Shown one piece after another: positions 17,189 to 28,690 of a stretch of 32,632 nucleotides of DNA. Position numbers and translations under genes: made by a program. Position 1 is the first letter of the stretch. The number at the start of each line of letters is the position of its first letter. The notes under the pieces are model-generated. The model made no database searches. It was not told the origin of the DNA and saw nothing but the letters and a program-made list of their open reading frames with translations. Source of the DNA: an uncultured Polaromonas sp. GTDB lineage: Bacteria; Pseudomonadota; Gammaproteobacteria; Burkholderiales; Burkholderiaceae. The stretch covers positions 1 through 32,632 of the forward strand of contig CAMLDT010000012.1 in the NCBI GenBank assembly GCA_946479075.1, read 5' to 3'.

Positions 17189-17638
17189 TCACTTCCGTGG
17201 TTCAAATTCCTGGGCCGCCTGCCGGATGCGTTGCTGCAGTCGCTGCAGCAGCGCGCCGCGCGGCGCCTTGTTGAGGCGATACGCCAGCCAGATCAGCAAG
17301 CCGAATCCCAGCGGAGCCACCAGCCAGGCCAGCTGCGGCATCCAGCGGGATGCCAGTTGCAGGCCCAGCCACGGCACGACCAGCCAGCGGGCGATGGTCC
17401 ACAAGGACGCAGCGCCCTGCGGCCGTGGCGCCTCGACCGGCGCGGCCCGGTTGGTGTGCGAAGGGGACCCTGCGCTCGCGCGTGTGATCGGCGGGTTGGC
17501 GCCCCTCGCTGGAGATCCGCCCTGCACTGACACAGGCAGGCCGGCCTTTTCCTGCGCAAGGGCAGCCGCCCTGGCGTTGAGTTGCTCGATGTAGCGGGCG
17601 AAGTCCCCGTCGGGCGGGGTGTCAGAAGAAAGCTGCAC
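17189..17638 (-). CDS. Membrane hypothetical protein between coaBC and dut
   Basis: The 149-residue product has a polar, Pro/Ala-rich N-terminal half (1-78), then two hydrophobic stretches (about 80-95 and 100-121) and a basic amphipathic C-terminus ([15 protein letters not shown]). I do not recognise a family. Start: GTG at 17638 with GAGG a few bases upstream, six bases after the coaBC stop. It is followed at once by dut, so it belongs to this operon. The short N-terminal motif [22 protein letters not shown] looks helical and could be a protein-binding region; the function is unknown. Confidence 0.7.
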   Translation of the reverse strand: MQLSSDTPPDGDFARYIEQLNARAAALAQEKAGLPVSVQGGSPARGANPPITRASAGSPSHTNRAAPVEAPRPQGAASLWTIARWLVVPWLGLQLASRWMPQLAWLVAPLGFGLLIWLAYRLNKAPRGALLQRLQQRIRQAAQEFEPRK

Positions 17639-17644
17639 GGCGCC

Positions 17645-18925
17645 TCACCTCTTGTGCGTCACTGCCTGCTTCACGCGGCCGGCGATGTCGGTCACCAGCT
17701 GCCGCGCCAGGAGCAGTTTCGGGGCACGCGCAAGTTCCTTGCTGCCCTGCGCGTCCACCAGCAACAGTGCGTTGTCATCACGCCCGAAAGTGGCCGGCCC
17801 GATGTTGCCCACCAGCAGCGGCACACCCTTGCGCTTGCGCTTGGCCTCGGCATTTTCCTCAAGGTCATGGCTCTCTGCCGCAAAGCCCACGCAAAACAGC
17901 GCCCCCGACTGCGCGCGCGCCGATTGCGCCACGGTCGCCAGGATGTCGGCGTTTTCGGTAAACGACAACTGCGGCGGCTGACCCGATCCGTCTTTCTTTA
18001 TCTTGCGCTCGGAACTGCTGGCCGGCCGCCAGTCGGCCACGGCGGCAGTTGCTATAAAAATAGTAGCTGCTGGCGCTTGCTGCATAACGGCTTCCAGCAT
18101 ATTTTGTGCTGAACGTACGTCGATGCGCGTGACGCCGCGGGGGGTCGGCAGGCTCACCGGCCCGGCCACCAGCGTGACCTCGGCGCCGGCCTCATGGGCG
18201 GCACGGGCAATCGCAAAACCCATTTTTCCGCTCGACAGGTTGGTGATGCCCCGCACCGGGTCCAGCGCTTCATAAGTCGGCCCGGCCGTCACCAGCACAC
18301 GCTGGCCCGCCAGTTCCTTGGGACGGAAGAAAGCAATGATGTCTTCCAGCAGTTCCGGCGGCTCCAGCATGCGGCCGTCGCCGGTTTCCCCGCAGGCCTG
18401 AAAGCCCGAGCCCACGCCAAGGATGGTCGCGCCATCGGCCGACAGCTGCGCCATGTTGCGCTGCGTTGCCGGATGGGCCCACATCTCGCGGTTCATGGCC
18501 GGGGCAATCAGCAGCGGCACCGTGGCCATGGGCCGCGCCAGGCACATCAGGCTGAGCAGCTCATCGGCACGGCCGTGCAGCAGCTTGGCCATGAAGTCGG
18601 CGCTGCAGGGCGCGATCAGGATGGCATCGGCTTCGCGGCTCAGGTTGATGTGGGCCATGCTGTTGTCAATGCCGGCCGCGGGGCGGCTGTCCCACTGGCT
18701 GGTGAACACCGGCCTGCCGCTCAACGCCTGAAGCGTCACCGCCGTGATGAACTGCTCGGCCGCTTCCGTCATCACCACCTGCACGGTGGCGCCCTGCTTG
18801 ATCAGCGCGCGGCACAGTTCGGCCGCCTTGTAGCAGGCGATGCCGCCAGACAGGCCGAGAACAATGTGTTTGCCGGCCAGATCGCCTTCGCCAACGGGTC
18901 CCGATTCGATTGATTGGATGGTCAT
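17645..18925 (-). CDS. coaBC: Bifunctional phosphopantothenoylcysteine decarboxylase/synthetase
   Basis: It makes 4'-phosphopantetheine in CoA synthesis: the C-terminal CoaB domain joins phosphopantothenate to cysteine with CTP, and the N-terminal flavoprotein CoaC decarboxylates the product. The 426 residues include the flavin fold (LGLSGGIACYKAAEL), His92 in MAHINLS, the PAMN motif (142-145), Cys178 in ACGETGDGRM, then VTAGPT (212-217), AAVADW (294-299) and KIKK (308-311) in CoaB. Residues 274-292, between two conserved strands, are encoded by an R1 repeat. It heads the minus-strand coaBC/hypothetical/dut string and is divergent from pyrG, whose product supplies CTP. Confidence 0.95.
   Translation of the reverse strand: MTIQSIESGPVGEGDLAGKHIVLGLSGGIACYKAAELCRALIKQGATVQVVMTEAAEQFITAVTLQALSGRPVFTSQWDSRPAAGIDNSMAHINLSREADAILIAPCSADFMAKLLHGRADELLSLMCLARPMATVPLLIAPAMNREMWAHPATQRNMAQLSADGATILGVGSGFQACGETGDGRMLEPPELLEDIIAFFRPKELAGQRVLVTAGPTYEALDPVRGITNLSSGKMGFAIARAAHEAGAEVTLVAGPVSLPTPRGVTRIDVRSAQNMLEAVMQQAPAATIFIATAAVADWRPASSSERKIKKDGSGQPPQLSFTENADILATVAQSARAQSGALFCVGFAAESHDLEENAEAKRKRKGVPLLVGNIGPATFGRDDNALLLVDAQGSKELARAPKLLLARQLVTDIAGRVKQAVTHKR
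18049..18106 (+). repeat. Dispersed repeat R1, copy 3 (in coaBC)
   Basis: It reads TTGCTATAAAAATAGTAGCT, then GCTGGCGC, then a diverged 3' half ending CATATTTTG. About 20 of the first 27 bases match copy 2, and the GCTAT...AGC inverted pair is kept. It lies in frame within the CoaB half of the gene, encoding QAPAATIFIA and neighbours. It looks older or of a different subtype than copies 1, 2, 4 and 6. Confidence 0.55.
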
Positions 18926-18958
18926 GCCCGCAATGTATCCCAGTTTTATCTGCGGCTT

Positions 18959-21561
<2,603 letters not shown>

Positions 21562-21563
21562 AC

Positions 21564-21689
21564 AATGCATTGCGTCGTACACGAAGTGACAAGCAACCGG
21601 CCAGATGTGCGCCGCGCAGGGCCGCCCCAAGCAAGCACAGCCCCCTCGGGGGGCAGCGCCGTACACGCAGTGACAAGCGTGGGGGCTTT
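21564..21689 (-). repeat. Dispersed repeat R2, copy 2
   Basis: Read on the minus strand it opens GCCCCCACGCTTGTCACTGC and GTGTACGGCGCTG, then has a stem GCCCCC/GGGGGC with a CGA loop (plus-strand 21640-21654). Next comes TTGGGGCGGCCCTGCG, and lastly a second TTGTCACTTCGTGTACG near 21575-21593. It fills the whole kdsA to DUF1330-like gap. Its end (GTGGGGGC) sits five bases before the ATG at 21690 and may serve as that gene's ribosome site. Confidence 0.7.
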
Positions 21690-21980
21690 ATGACCTCTGC
21701 CTACATCATCGCCAACGTCACCGTCACCAACCCGGTCCAGTACGAAGAATACAAAAAATGGTCCTCCGCCGCGATGCAGGCGCACGGCGCCGAAGTCTGC
21801 GTGCGCGGCGGCAAGGTTGAAGTCATCGAAGGTGACTGGGCCCCCGAGCGTCTGGTGATCCTGAAGTTTCCCAGCGTTGCAGCCGCGAAGGCGTTTGATG
21901 CCTCGCCCGAATACGGCAAGGCCCGCGCGGCGCGCCAGGGCGCGGCCATCATGCGCATGATTGTTGTTGAAGGCGTTTAA
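21690..21980 (+). CDS. DUF1330-like small protein
   Basis: The 96-residue protein follows the dimeric alpha/beta-barrel pattern of DUF1330: SAYIIANVTVTNPVQYEEYKKW, then VEVIEGDWAPERLVILKFPS, and FDASPEYGKARAARQGA. Related proteins bind or protect small molecules, but no substrate is established. The ATG at 21690 begins right at the edge of the R2 repeat, which appears to provide a GGGGG stretch as the ribosome site. It interrupts the usual kdsA-eno adjacency and has 54 bp before eno. Confidence 0.85.
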   Translation: MTSAYIIANVTVTNPVQYEEYKKWSSAAMQAHGAEVCVRGGKVEVIEGDWAPERLVILKFPSVAAAKAFDASPEYGKARAARQGAAIMRMIVVEGV

Positions 21981-22019
21981 GCCCTGCACCGGAACCTGCT
22001 TCCCGATTTTTGTTTTTGA

Positions 22020-23321
<1,302 letters not shown>

Positions 23322-23410
23322 TGGGCCCCCACGTTCGCTCACTGCGTGTAGCGCTCTGCCCCCCGAGGGGGCGCATTTTCCCTTGGGACGGCCCGGCGGG
23401 AAAACCTGGC
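23322..23410 (+). repeat. Dispersed repeat R2, copy 3
   Basis: It begins right after the eno stop: GGGCCCCCACG, TCACTGCGTGTAGCGCTCTG, the GCCCCC/GGGGGC stem (23358-23363 and 23367-23372, loop CGA), then TTGGGACGGCCCGGCGGG. The match to copy 2 is close through the stem and the GGGxCGGCCC block. The stem is followed by ATTTTC and may end eno transcription. The remaining 23411-23509 holds only a GGGGCGCCCC palindrome (23461-23470) before ftsB. Confidence 0.7.
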
Positions 23411-23509
23411 CCGGGTGATCACTGGCGCATGCAAGCGTTCGTCTTGGGCCTGCCGGAGGTGGGGCGCCCCGGCATAGCCCCCGTTTCTGGCTGCGAGGGG
23501 TAGTTCACC

Positions 23510-23785
23510 TTGGGAAACCGCGTCGTCCCCGCCCTCCTCATCGTGCTGCTGGTGATCGTGCATGCACAACTCTGGATCGGCCGGGGCAGCCTTCCCAGCG
23601 TCGCTGAAATGCAGCGCCGGCTCACCGAGCAGGCGGCGCTCAATGCCAAGGCCGAGGCGGACAACGTGCGCCTGGCGGCCGAAGTCAAGGACCTGCGCGA
23701 GGGTCTGGACATGGTCGAGGAAAAGGCGCGCGAAGAACTGGGCATGGTCAAACCCAACGAAATTTTCGTGCAAGTCACGCCCTGA
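23510..23785 (+). CDS. ftsB: Cell division protein FtsB
   Basis: FtsB is a bitopic inner-membrane protein that forms a coiled coil with FtsL and FtsQ in the divisome. The 91-residue product has an N-terminal helix (VPALLIVLLVIVHAQLWIG, 6-24), a coiled-coil stretch (SVAEMQRRLTEQAALNAKAE to VEEKAREELGMVKP) and the conserved end NEIFVQVT. It starts with TTG at 23510 (LGNRVVPALL), since no upstream or nearby ATG fits and GAGGGG lies about 10 bp before. The eno-ftsB order is conserved in proteobacteria. Confidence 0.88.
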   Translation: MGNRVVPALLIVLLVIVHAQLWIGRGSLPSVAEMQRRLTEQAALNAKAEADNVRLAAEVKDLREGLDMVEEKAREELGMVKPNEIFVQVTP

Positions 23786-23821
23786 GCCGCCATCAGCCGC
23801 ACTGAATCCGTGCGCCACCCA

Positions 23822-23876
23822 CTATGGTTTTGATAGCTGCCTGCGCCCGCCAGACAAGGGCTGGAGGCCGATTTCA
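23822..23876 (+). repeat. Dispersed repeat R1, copy 4 (intergenic)
   Basis: It reads ACTATGGTTTTGATAGCTGC, then CTGCGCCCG, CAAGGGCTGGAGGCC and GATTTCATT. This is one of the two best-preserved copies, and it closely matches copy 6. It lies between ftsB and the P-loop gene, 16 bp before the latter's ATG. Confidence 0.75.
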
Positions 23877-23891
23877 TTGAAAACTGAGGCC

Positions 23892-24380
23892 ATGCCGCCT
23901 GCCCCGACCCTGCGCATCCACCTGCACGGCGCGGCAGGAACCGGCAAGACGCAACTGGCGGCCGAACTGAGGGCAGCGCTGGCCAGCGGGTCACACGCCC
24001 TCGCCCACCCATTCACCGTGTTCGACGATCCTCCGCTGCCGGCGACCGATGCCGCAGCCCATGCTGGTCCGACCTTGCTAATGGGCCTGGATCTGCCAGC
24101 GCCACCGGCCGCATGCGAAGTCCGGCAACACGCGGACCGCGCGCTGCGGGCCCGGTTGGGCGCGGCGCTCATCCCCTATCAGGTGGTGTACGGGCAAGGT
24201 GCGCAGCGGCTGGAGAGCGCCTTGCGCGCCATCGGCACATGGCTGCCCGGCGCCAGCTTGCCTGCTCAGGCCAGCCCCACGCGCCGCCCTTGGGTCTGGG
24301 CCTGCGACACCTGCAGCGATCCGCAATGTGAACGCCGACTGCTCAGCGACCTGCTGGCCGCACGCAGCGCAGCGCCTTGA
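23892..24380 (+). CDS. Small P-loop NTPase-like protein with C-terminal Cys cluster
   Basis: The 162-residue protein has a Walker A motif GAAGTGKT (near 13-20) after a beta strand (TLRIHLHG), a possible Walker B strand (TLLMGLDLPAP), and a C-terminal WACDTCSDPQCERRLL with three cysteines in a C-x2-C-x4-C pattern. This size is like nucleotide kinases or ATPase fragments, but I cannot name a reaction. The cysteines might bind zinc or a cluster. The ATG at 23892 has GAGG just before it. It follows ftsB and an R1 repeat. Its stop codon abuts the hslO stop as TGATCA. Confidence 0.7.
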   Translation: MPPAPTLRIHLHGAAGTGKTQLAAELRAALASGSHALAHPFTVFDDPPLPATDAAAHAGPTLLMGLDLPAPPAACEVRQHADRALRARLGAALIPYQVVYGQGAQRLESALRAIGTWLPGASLPAQASPTRRPWVWACDTCSDPQCERRLLSDLLAARSAAP

Positions 24381-25349
24381 TCACTGGACCGTCGGCGCCG
24401 GCGGCAACTGCTCCGCCGGGCTGGTGAAGATCTGCGCCGCATCGACCGGGTCAAAGCCGTACTGTGCACCACAGAACTCGCAACCGACATCAATGCGCCC
24501 CTGCTCGGCGATGATGCTTTCCACCTCGGCCGTGCCCAGGCTGCGCAACATGCCGCTGACGCGCTCCTGCGAGCAACTGCAGGCAAAGGTCGGCGTGTTG
24601 GGCACAAAGCGCGTGATCTTTTCTTCCCAGAACAGACGATGCAGGAGGGTGTCGGCGTCCAGCGTCAGCAGTTCCTCGCGCTTGAGCGTGCCGGCCAGGA
24701 TGGCGATGCGTTTGTAGTCCTCATTGCGGCCGATCTGGTCCTCGTCGGCGTCGCGGTCGCGCTGGCTTTCGAGGTTACCCTCGCCCTTGACCGGCAGGCG
24801 CTGGATGAGCAGCCCCGCGGCCACCTTGCCATCGGCCGCCAGGATCAGTTTGGTGTCGAGCTGCTCGCTCTGCAGCATGTAATGCTCCAGCACTTCAGCC
24901 AGGTTCTCGATTTTTTCGTGCTGGTCGCCGAACAGCGGCACCACGCCCTGGTAGGGCTGGCGGCCGGGCAGCTTGTCCTTCGGGTCCAGCGTGATCGCGC
25001 AGCGCCCCTGGTTGTTGACGTTGACGAGCCGGCTCAAGGAGTCGCCGGGCGCCACCTCGCCCGTCACCGTCGCGGTGGCACGCAGGCTCAGGTCGGCCTG
25101 CACCTCGGCCACGGCCAGCTTGACCGGGCCGTCACCAAAAATCTGCAGCACCAGCGCACCGTCGAATTTGATGTTGCCCTGCATCAAGGCACCGGCCGCG
25201 GTCATCTCGCCCAGCAACTGCAGGACTTCAGGCGGGTAGCCGCCGCCGGCCTCACGCCGCTGGAGGATTTCCTGCCAGGCATCGGTCAGGCGGACCAGCA
25301 TGCCGCGCACCGGCAGGCCGTCGAAAATGAATTTATGGAGTTCGGACAT
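24381..25349 (-). CDS. hslO: Redox-activated chaperone Hsp33
   Basis: Hsp33 is a cytoplasmic holdase switched on by oxidation with bleach or peroxide when its zinc is released. The 322-residue protein has the N-terminal Hsp33 domain (FIFDGLPVRGMLVRLTDAW) and the redox switch CSC (ACSCSQERV) plus CEFC (VGCEFCGAQYGF), four cysteines as expected. Start: the ATG at 25349 overlaps the upstream stop codon as TGATG, which is more plausible than the TTG one codon earlier. It is coupled to the carbonic-anhydrase-like gene and convergent with the P-loop gene. Confidence 0.94.
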   Translation of the reverse strand: MSELHKFIFDGLPVRGMLVRLTDAWQEILQRREAGGGYPPEVLQLLGEMTAAGALMQGNIKFDGALVLQIFGDGPVKLAVAEVQADLSLRATATVTGEVAPGDSLSRLVNVNNQGRCAITLDPKDKLPGRQPYQGVVPLFGDQHEKIENLAEVLEHYMLQSEQLDTKLILAADGKVAAGLLIQRLPVKGEGNLESQRDRDADEDQIGRNEDYKRIAILAGTLKREELLTLDADTLLHRLFWEEKITRFVPNTPTFACSCSQERVSGMLRSLGTAEVESIIAEQGRIDVGCEFCGAQYGFDPVDAAQIFTSPAEQLPPAPTVQ

Positions 25350-25873
25350 CAATCAATCTTTTTGAAGCCCGCCTTGTAGCGGCGGGCATTCTCTACATAG
25401 TGATGACTGATCGCTTTTAAACCCTCGATCTGCTCGGGCGACAGCTGGCGCACGGCTTTGGCCGGGCTGCCCAGGATCATGGAGCCGTCCGGAAACTCCT
25501 TGCCCTCGGTGACCAGCGAGCCGGCGCCGACCAGGCAGTTTTTGCCGATCTTTGCGTTGTTCAGAACAATCGCGCCGATGCCGATCAGCGAGCCGTCGCC
25601 GATGGTGCAGCCGTGCAGCATGACCTTGTGTCCGATGGAGACGTTCTCGCCCAGGGTCAGGGGCACGCCGGCATCGGCATGCAGCACGCTGGCGTCCTGA
25701 ACATTGGTGCCGCGGCCGATGCGAACGGTTTCACTGTCCCCGCGTATCACCGTGCCGAACCAGACGCTCACGCCCTCGGCCAGTTCCACATCGCCAATCA
25801 CCTGCGCGCTGTCGGCCACCCAGGCCGTCTCGTGCATTTTGGGGGTCAGTTCATCGAGCTGGTAAATGGCCAT
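25349..25873 (-). CDS. Gamma-carbonic-anhydrase-like hexapeptide protein
   Basis: The 174-residue left-handed beta-helix of hexapeptide repeats is of the YrdA/CaiE/PaaY group. Three candidate metal-binding histidines lie in VLHADAG, IGHKV and MLHGC, the positions used by gamma carbonic anhydrases. Activity is not certain, as many such proteins are inactive or act on other substrates. The ATG at 25873 has AAAGGA six bases upstream; the longer frame crosses the divergent promoter. It is the first gene of a pair with hslO. The gap to the divergent DUF455 gene is 78 bp. Confidence 0.88.
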   Translation of the reverse strand: MAIYQLDELTPKMHETAWVADSAQVIGDVELAEGVSVWFGTVIRGDSETVRIGRGTNVQDASVLHADAGVPLTLGENVSIGHKVMLHGCTIGDGSLIGIGAIVLNNAKIGKNCLVGAGSLVTEGKEFPDGSMILGSPAKAVRQLSPEQIEGLKAISHHYVENARRYKAGFKKID

Positions 25874-25951
25874 GGGTGTTCCTTTGTTGTGCCTTGTCTC
25901 TGGAGCTGACCATTGTAAAGAGAGCCCCCGCGTTTCGCCGACAATCCGGGC

Positions 25952-26767
25952 ATGACCCTGCCCGTCCCCTCCCCCGATCTCCGCCATCTGGCCCTGCAGG
26001 CCTTGATGCGGTCAGATCCAGAGGAAAAAGTGGCGCTGACCCGCGCCCTGCAAGCGCAGGCAGCTACGCTTTCGATAGCACCCACGCTGTCGATCACGCC
26101 GCCCGCCGGCTTGCCCGGCTGCCCTGCCCGGCCCGAACTGCGCTCGCACCTGGACGTGCCCAAGCGCTCCCCCTACACGCCCGCAGGGCTCGCCGCGCTG
26201 CTGCATGCGGTGACCCACATCGAGTTCAACGCGATCAACCTCGCACTGGATGCGGTCTGGCGCTTCGACAGCATGCCCAAGGCCTACTACCTCGACTGGC
26301 TGCGCGTGGCGGCCGAGGAAGCACACCACTTCAGCCTGCTGCGCGCGCTGCTGCAGACCATGGCTTACGACTACGGAGACTTCCCGGCCCACACCGGCCT
26401 CTGGGACATGACGCACAAGACCGCCGGCGACGTGCTGGCACGCATGGCGCTGGTGCCGCGCACGCTGGAAGCGCGCGGCCTGGACGCCACCCCGGCGATG
26501 CAGGCCAAGCTGCGCAAGGTCGGCACGCCGGATGCGCTGGCCGCCGTCGCCATCCTCGACATCATCCTGCGCGACGAAATCGGCCACGTCGCCATCGGCA
26601 ACCACTGGTACCGGCATCTCTGTGCAGAGCGCGGGCTGGAGCCCGTCACCACCTATGCGGAACTGGCGCGTCGCTATGAAGCGCCGCGGCTCAAGGGGCC
26701 GTTTAACTTCGATGCGCGGCGGGCTGCGGGGTTTGATGAGGTTGAACTGACCGCCCTCGGCGGCTGA
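25952..26767 (+). CDS. DUF455 ferritin-like protein
   Basis: The 271-residue protein has repeated carboxylate/histidine helix motifs of a di-iron ferritin-like fold: THIEFNAI, AAEEAHHF and LRDEIGHVAIG. Members of DUF455 may act as oxygenases or oxidases, but the substrate is not known. It ends with LKGPFNFDARRAAGF, a conserved tail. Residues 32-43 (ALQAQAATLSIA) are encoded by a partial R1 repeat. It is divergent from the carbonic-anhydrase-like gene; the ATG at 25952 fits the family. It is convergent with the next gene, 15 bp apart. Confidence 0.85.
   Translation: MTLPVPSPDLRHLALQALMRSDPEEKVALTRALQAQAATLSIAPTLSITPPAGLPGCPARPELRSHLDVPKRSPYTPAGLAALLHAVTHIEFNAINLALDAVWRFDSMPKAYYLDWLRVAAEEAHHFSLLRALLQTMAYDYGDFPAHTGLWDMTHKTAGDVLARMALVPRTLEARGLDATPAMQAKLRKVGTPDALAAVAILDIILRDEIGHVAIGNHWYRHLCAERGLEPVTTYAELARRYEAPRLKGPFNFDARRAAGFDEVELTALGG
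26045..26080 (-). repeat. Dispersed repeat R1, copy 5 (partial, in DUF455 gene)
   Basis: On the minus strand it reads TGCTATCGAA, four variable bases, TAGCTGCCTGCGC. That matches about 22 of 27 bases of copy 2. The second half of the repeat is not evident, so it is a 5' fragment or an eroded copy. It is in the same reading frame as copies 2 and 3 (peptides AQAAT, AQAAI and APAAT). Confidence 0.4.
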
Positions 26768-26782
26768 AGCCTCTCGCGCACT

Positions 26783-27658
26783 TCAGCCCGCGCCGCAACT
26801 TTCCTGCAACGCCACCACGTCGGTGTAGCCGATCAGCCCCCTGAACTCATCCATGCTGGTGCGCGCCCTCGGCAGCTTGCCGGAGCCATGGTCAGCAGCC
26901 AGCACCGCGAGGTTGTCGCGCAGGGCCTGGACCACGGTCATCAGCGGCACCAGCGGGAAGGTTGCCAGCGCGGCCACCGACTCGATTTCTTCCCGCGTCA
27001 AATCCGTTTCCAGCCAGTTCAGGATTTGCAGCGACACCGGCTTGCCAACGGCCTGGCGCAGCGCGCGGATATCTTCCACGTTCCGGATACAGGCCGAGAT
27101 CGGCTGCACCACGTCGGCACCGGCTGCCGCGTAGGCACTGGCGCGCGTGATGCAATCGTCCATCTGCGTGGCATCGGTGCGCGCGATGATCAGCGTATCG
27201 GGATTCAGCCGCGCCTCGACAGCCGCGCGAATCTTGGCCACGCCCTGCTCTAGCGGTATCAGGTCGATGGGACCGGGCAGGCAAGGGCAATGCTTGGGGC
27301 TGACCTGGTCTTCAAAAATCATCCCGGCCACGCCGGCTTTTTCAAACTGCCGCATGGTGCGGTGGATGTTGACAATGCCGCCGTAGCCGGTGTCGCAGTC
27401 GGTCACCACCGGGGTGCCGCGCACGGCCTCGACGATGGCGGCGGACACCGCAAGGTTCTCGCTCATGGTATAGATCTCGACATCGGGCTTGCCGAGGTGC
27501 GAGGCGGAGATGCCGTAGCCGGTGGTGCACACCGCCTTGAAGCCGGCCTGCGCAATCAGGCGCGCGCTCAGCGCGTCATAAGCGCCGGCCATCCACACCG
27601 TCTTGCCGGTGGCCATCAGGGCCCGCAGGCTCGTCGCTTCATTGTGGAGGCCGTTCAT
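26783..27658 (-). CDS. ICL/PEP-mutase family lyase
   Basis: The 291-residue TIM-barrel enzyme is of the isocitrate lyase/PEP mutase superfamily (2-methylisocitrate lyase, carboxyphosphonoenolpyruvate mutase and oxaloacetate decarboxylase types). Visible motifs are AGAYDALSARL, DCDTGYGG (metal/substrate aspartates), and FEDQVSPKHCPCLPG with Cys as in lyases. The exact substrate cannot be fixed, but the adjoining tricarboxylate-type receptor suggests a C4-C7 acid. The ATG at 27658 overlaps the TctC stop codon as TGATG, better than the GTG one codon upstream. Convergent with the DUF455 gene. Confidence 0.85.
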   Translation of the reverse strand: MNGLHNEATSLRALMATGKTVWMAGAYDALSARLIAQAGFKAVCTTGYGISASHLGKPDVEIYTMSENLAVSAAIVEAVRGTPVVTDCDTGYGGIVNIHRTMRQFEKAGVAGMIFEDQVSPKHCPCLPGPIDLIPLEQGVAKIRAAVEARLNPDTLIIARTDATQMDDCITRASAYAAAGADVVQPISACIRNVEDIRALRQAVGKPVSLQILNWLETDLTREEIESVAALATFPLVPLMTVVQALRDNLAVLAADHGSGKLPRARTSMDEFRGLIGYTDVVALQESCGAG

Positions 27659-28626
27659 CACGCGGCATCCAGCTTGATGTCAGCGGCGCGGATCACGGCG
27701 CCCCAACGGTCGATTTCGGCAGCCACATGCCTGCGGAAGACCGCCGGCTCACGGACGTTGACCACCATGCCCGCGTTGACGATCGCGTCGTAAATCGCGG
27801 GTTTTCCGAAGGCCTCGGAAATGGCGCGGTAATAACGATCCACCATGGCCGGCGGCATGCCGGCGGGGCCCAGCAGGCCCAGCCAGGAGTCGGCCTCGCA
27901 GCCCTGCACGCCCTGGTCCTTCAGCAGCGGCACGTTGGGCAGTTGCGGTGACGGACGGTCGCTGGCCAGAGCGATGGCACGCATGGTGCCGGCCTTGATC
28001 TGGCCCAGCACGCTGGACAGCGTGGCAAAGGTGGCGTCAATGCGCCCGGCAATGATTTCAGTGGTCATCTGCGCGCCTCCCTTGAACGGGATGTGCACGA
28101 TGTCCACACCGGTTTTCTGCTTGAACATTTCCATCGCCAGGTGGGCACCGGCGCCGCTGCCGGTGGACGCATAGTTCAGCTTGCCCGGACGCGCCTTCGC
28201 GTACCTGACCAGCTCCTGCACTGTGTTGACCGGGAGGTCCCTGCGCACCACCAGCACCTGCTGAATATCTGCCAAGCCCGCAATCATGGAGAAGTCGCGC
28301 AGTGCGTCGTAACCCGCTGCCTTGAACAGCGTGGGGTTGGTGCCATGCGACTGGCTGGTGCACAGCAGCAGCGTCTGGCCGTCGGGGGCGGCACGCGCAA
28401 CGGTACGCGCACCAATGGCACCCATGGCGCCGGGCTGGTTCTCGACGATGCCGGGCTGCCCCAGCGCCTCACCCATGACTTGGGCTACGATGCGGGCCAA
28501 CGCATCGGTGGGCCCGCCTGGCGGGTAGCCCACCACCACCTTGAGGGTTTTGGCTTGCGCGAGCGCGAGGCCCGGCAACAGCGGCGACGCTGCTGCCAGC
28601 GCGAGGACGGAACGGCGTTTCAACAT
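27658..28626 (-). CDS. TctC/Bug-family solute-binding protein
   Basis: This periplasmic receptor of a tripartite tricarboxylate transporter, or stand-alone sensor, has 322 residues. A Tat-like or Sec signal peptide (KRRSVLALAAASPLLPGLALAQA) is followed by the Bug fold: KVVVGYPPGGPTDALAR, VENQPGAMG, TPSG-like loops, ASTGSGAGAHLAMEMF and HIPFKGGAQ. The ligand is unknown. The ATG at 28626 has AAGGAG six bases before it, a strong ribosome site. It is transcribed with the downstream lyase gene. No TctA/TctB membrane genes are next to it, so it is an orphan here, as is common in Burkholderiales. Confidence 0.93.
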   Translation of the reverse strand: MLKRRSVLALAAASPLLPGLALAQAKTLKVVVGYPPGGPTDALARIVAQVMGEALGQPGIVENQPGAMGAIGARTVARAAPDGQTLLLCTSQSHGTNPTLFKAAGYDALRDFSMIAGLADIQQVLVVRRDLPVNTVQELVRYAKARPGKLNYASTGSGAGAHLAMEMFKQKTGVDIVHIPFKGGAQMTTEIIAGRIDATFATLSSVLGQIKAGTMRAIALASDRPSPQLPNVPLLKDQGVQGCEADSWLGLLGPAGMPPAMVDRYYRAISEAFGKPAIYDAIVNAGMVVNVREPAVFRRHVAAEIDRWGAVIRAADIKLDAA

Positions 28627-28690
28627 CAAAAACTCCTTTTAAAAAAGCGCCACATGGGCGCGCACACGATTTGCGGACACCAGGACAGAC

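Noticed and set aside
23562..23891. Upstream extension of the P-loop gene across ftsB and the R1 repeat
   Set aside because: It overlaps ftsB in another frame and is Arg/Ser/Pro-rich shadow sequence; the ATG at 23892 with GAGG is better.
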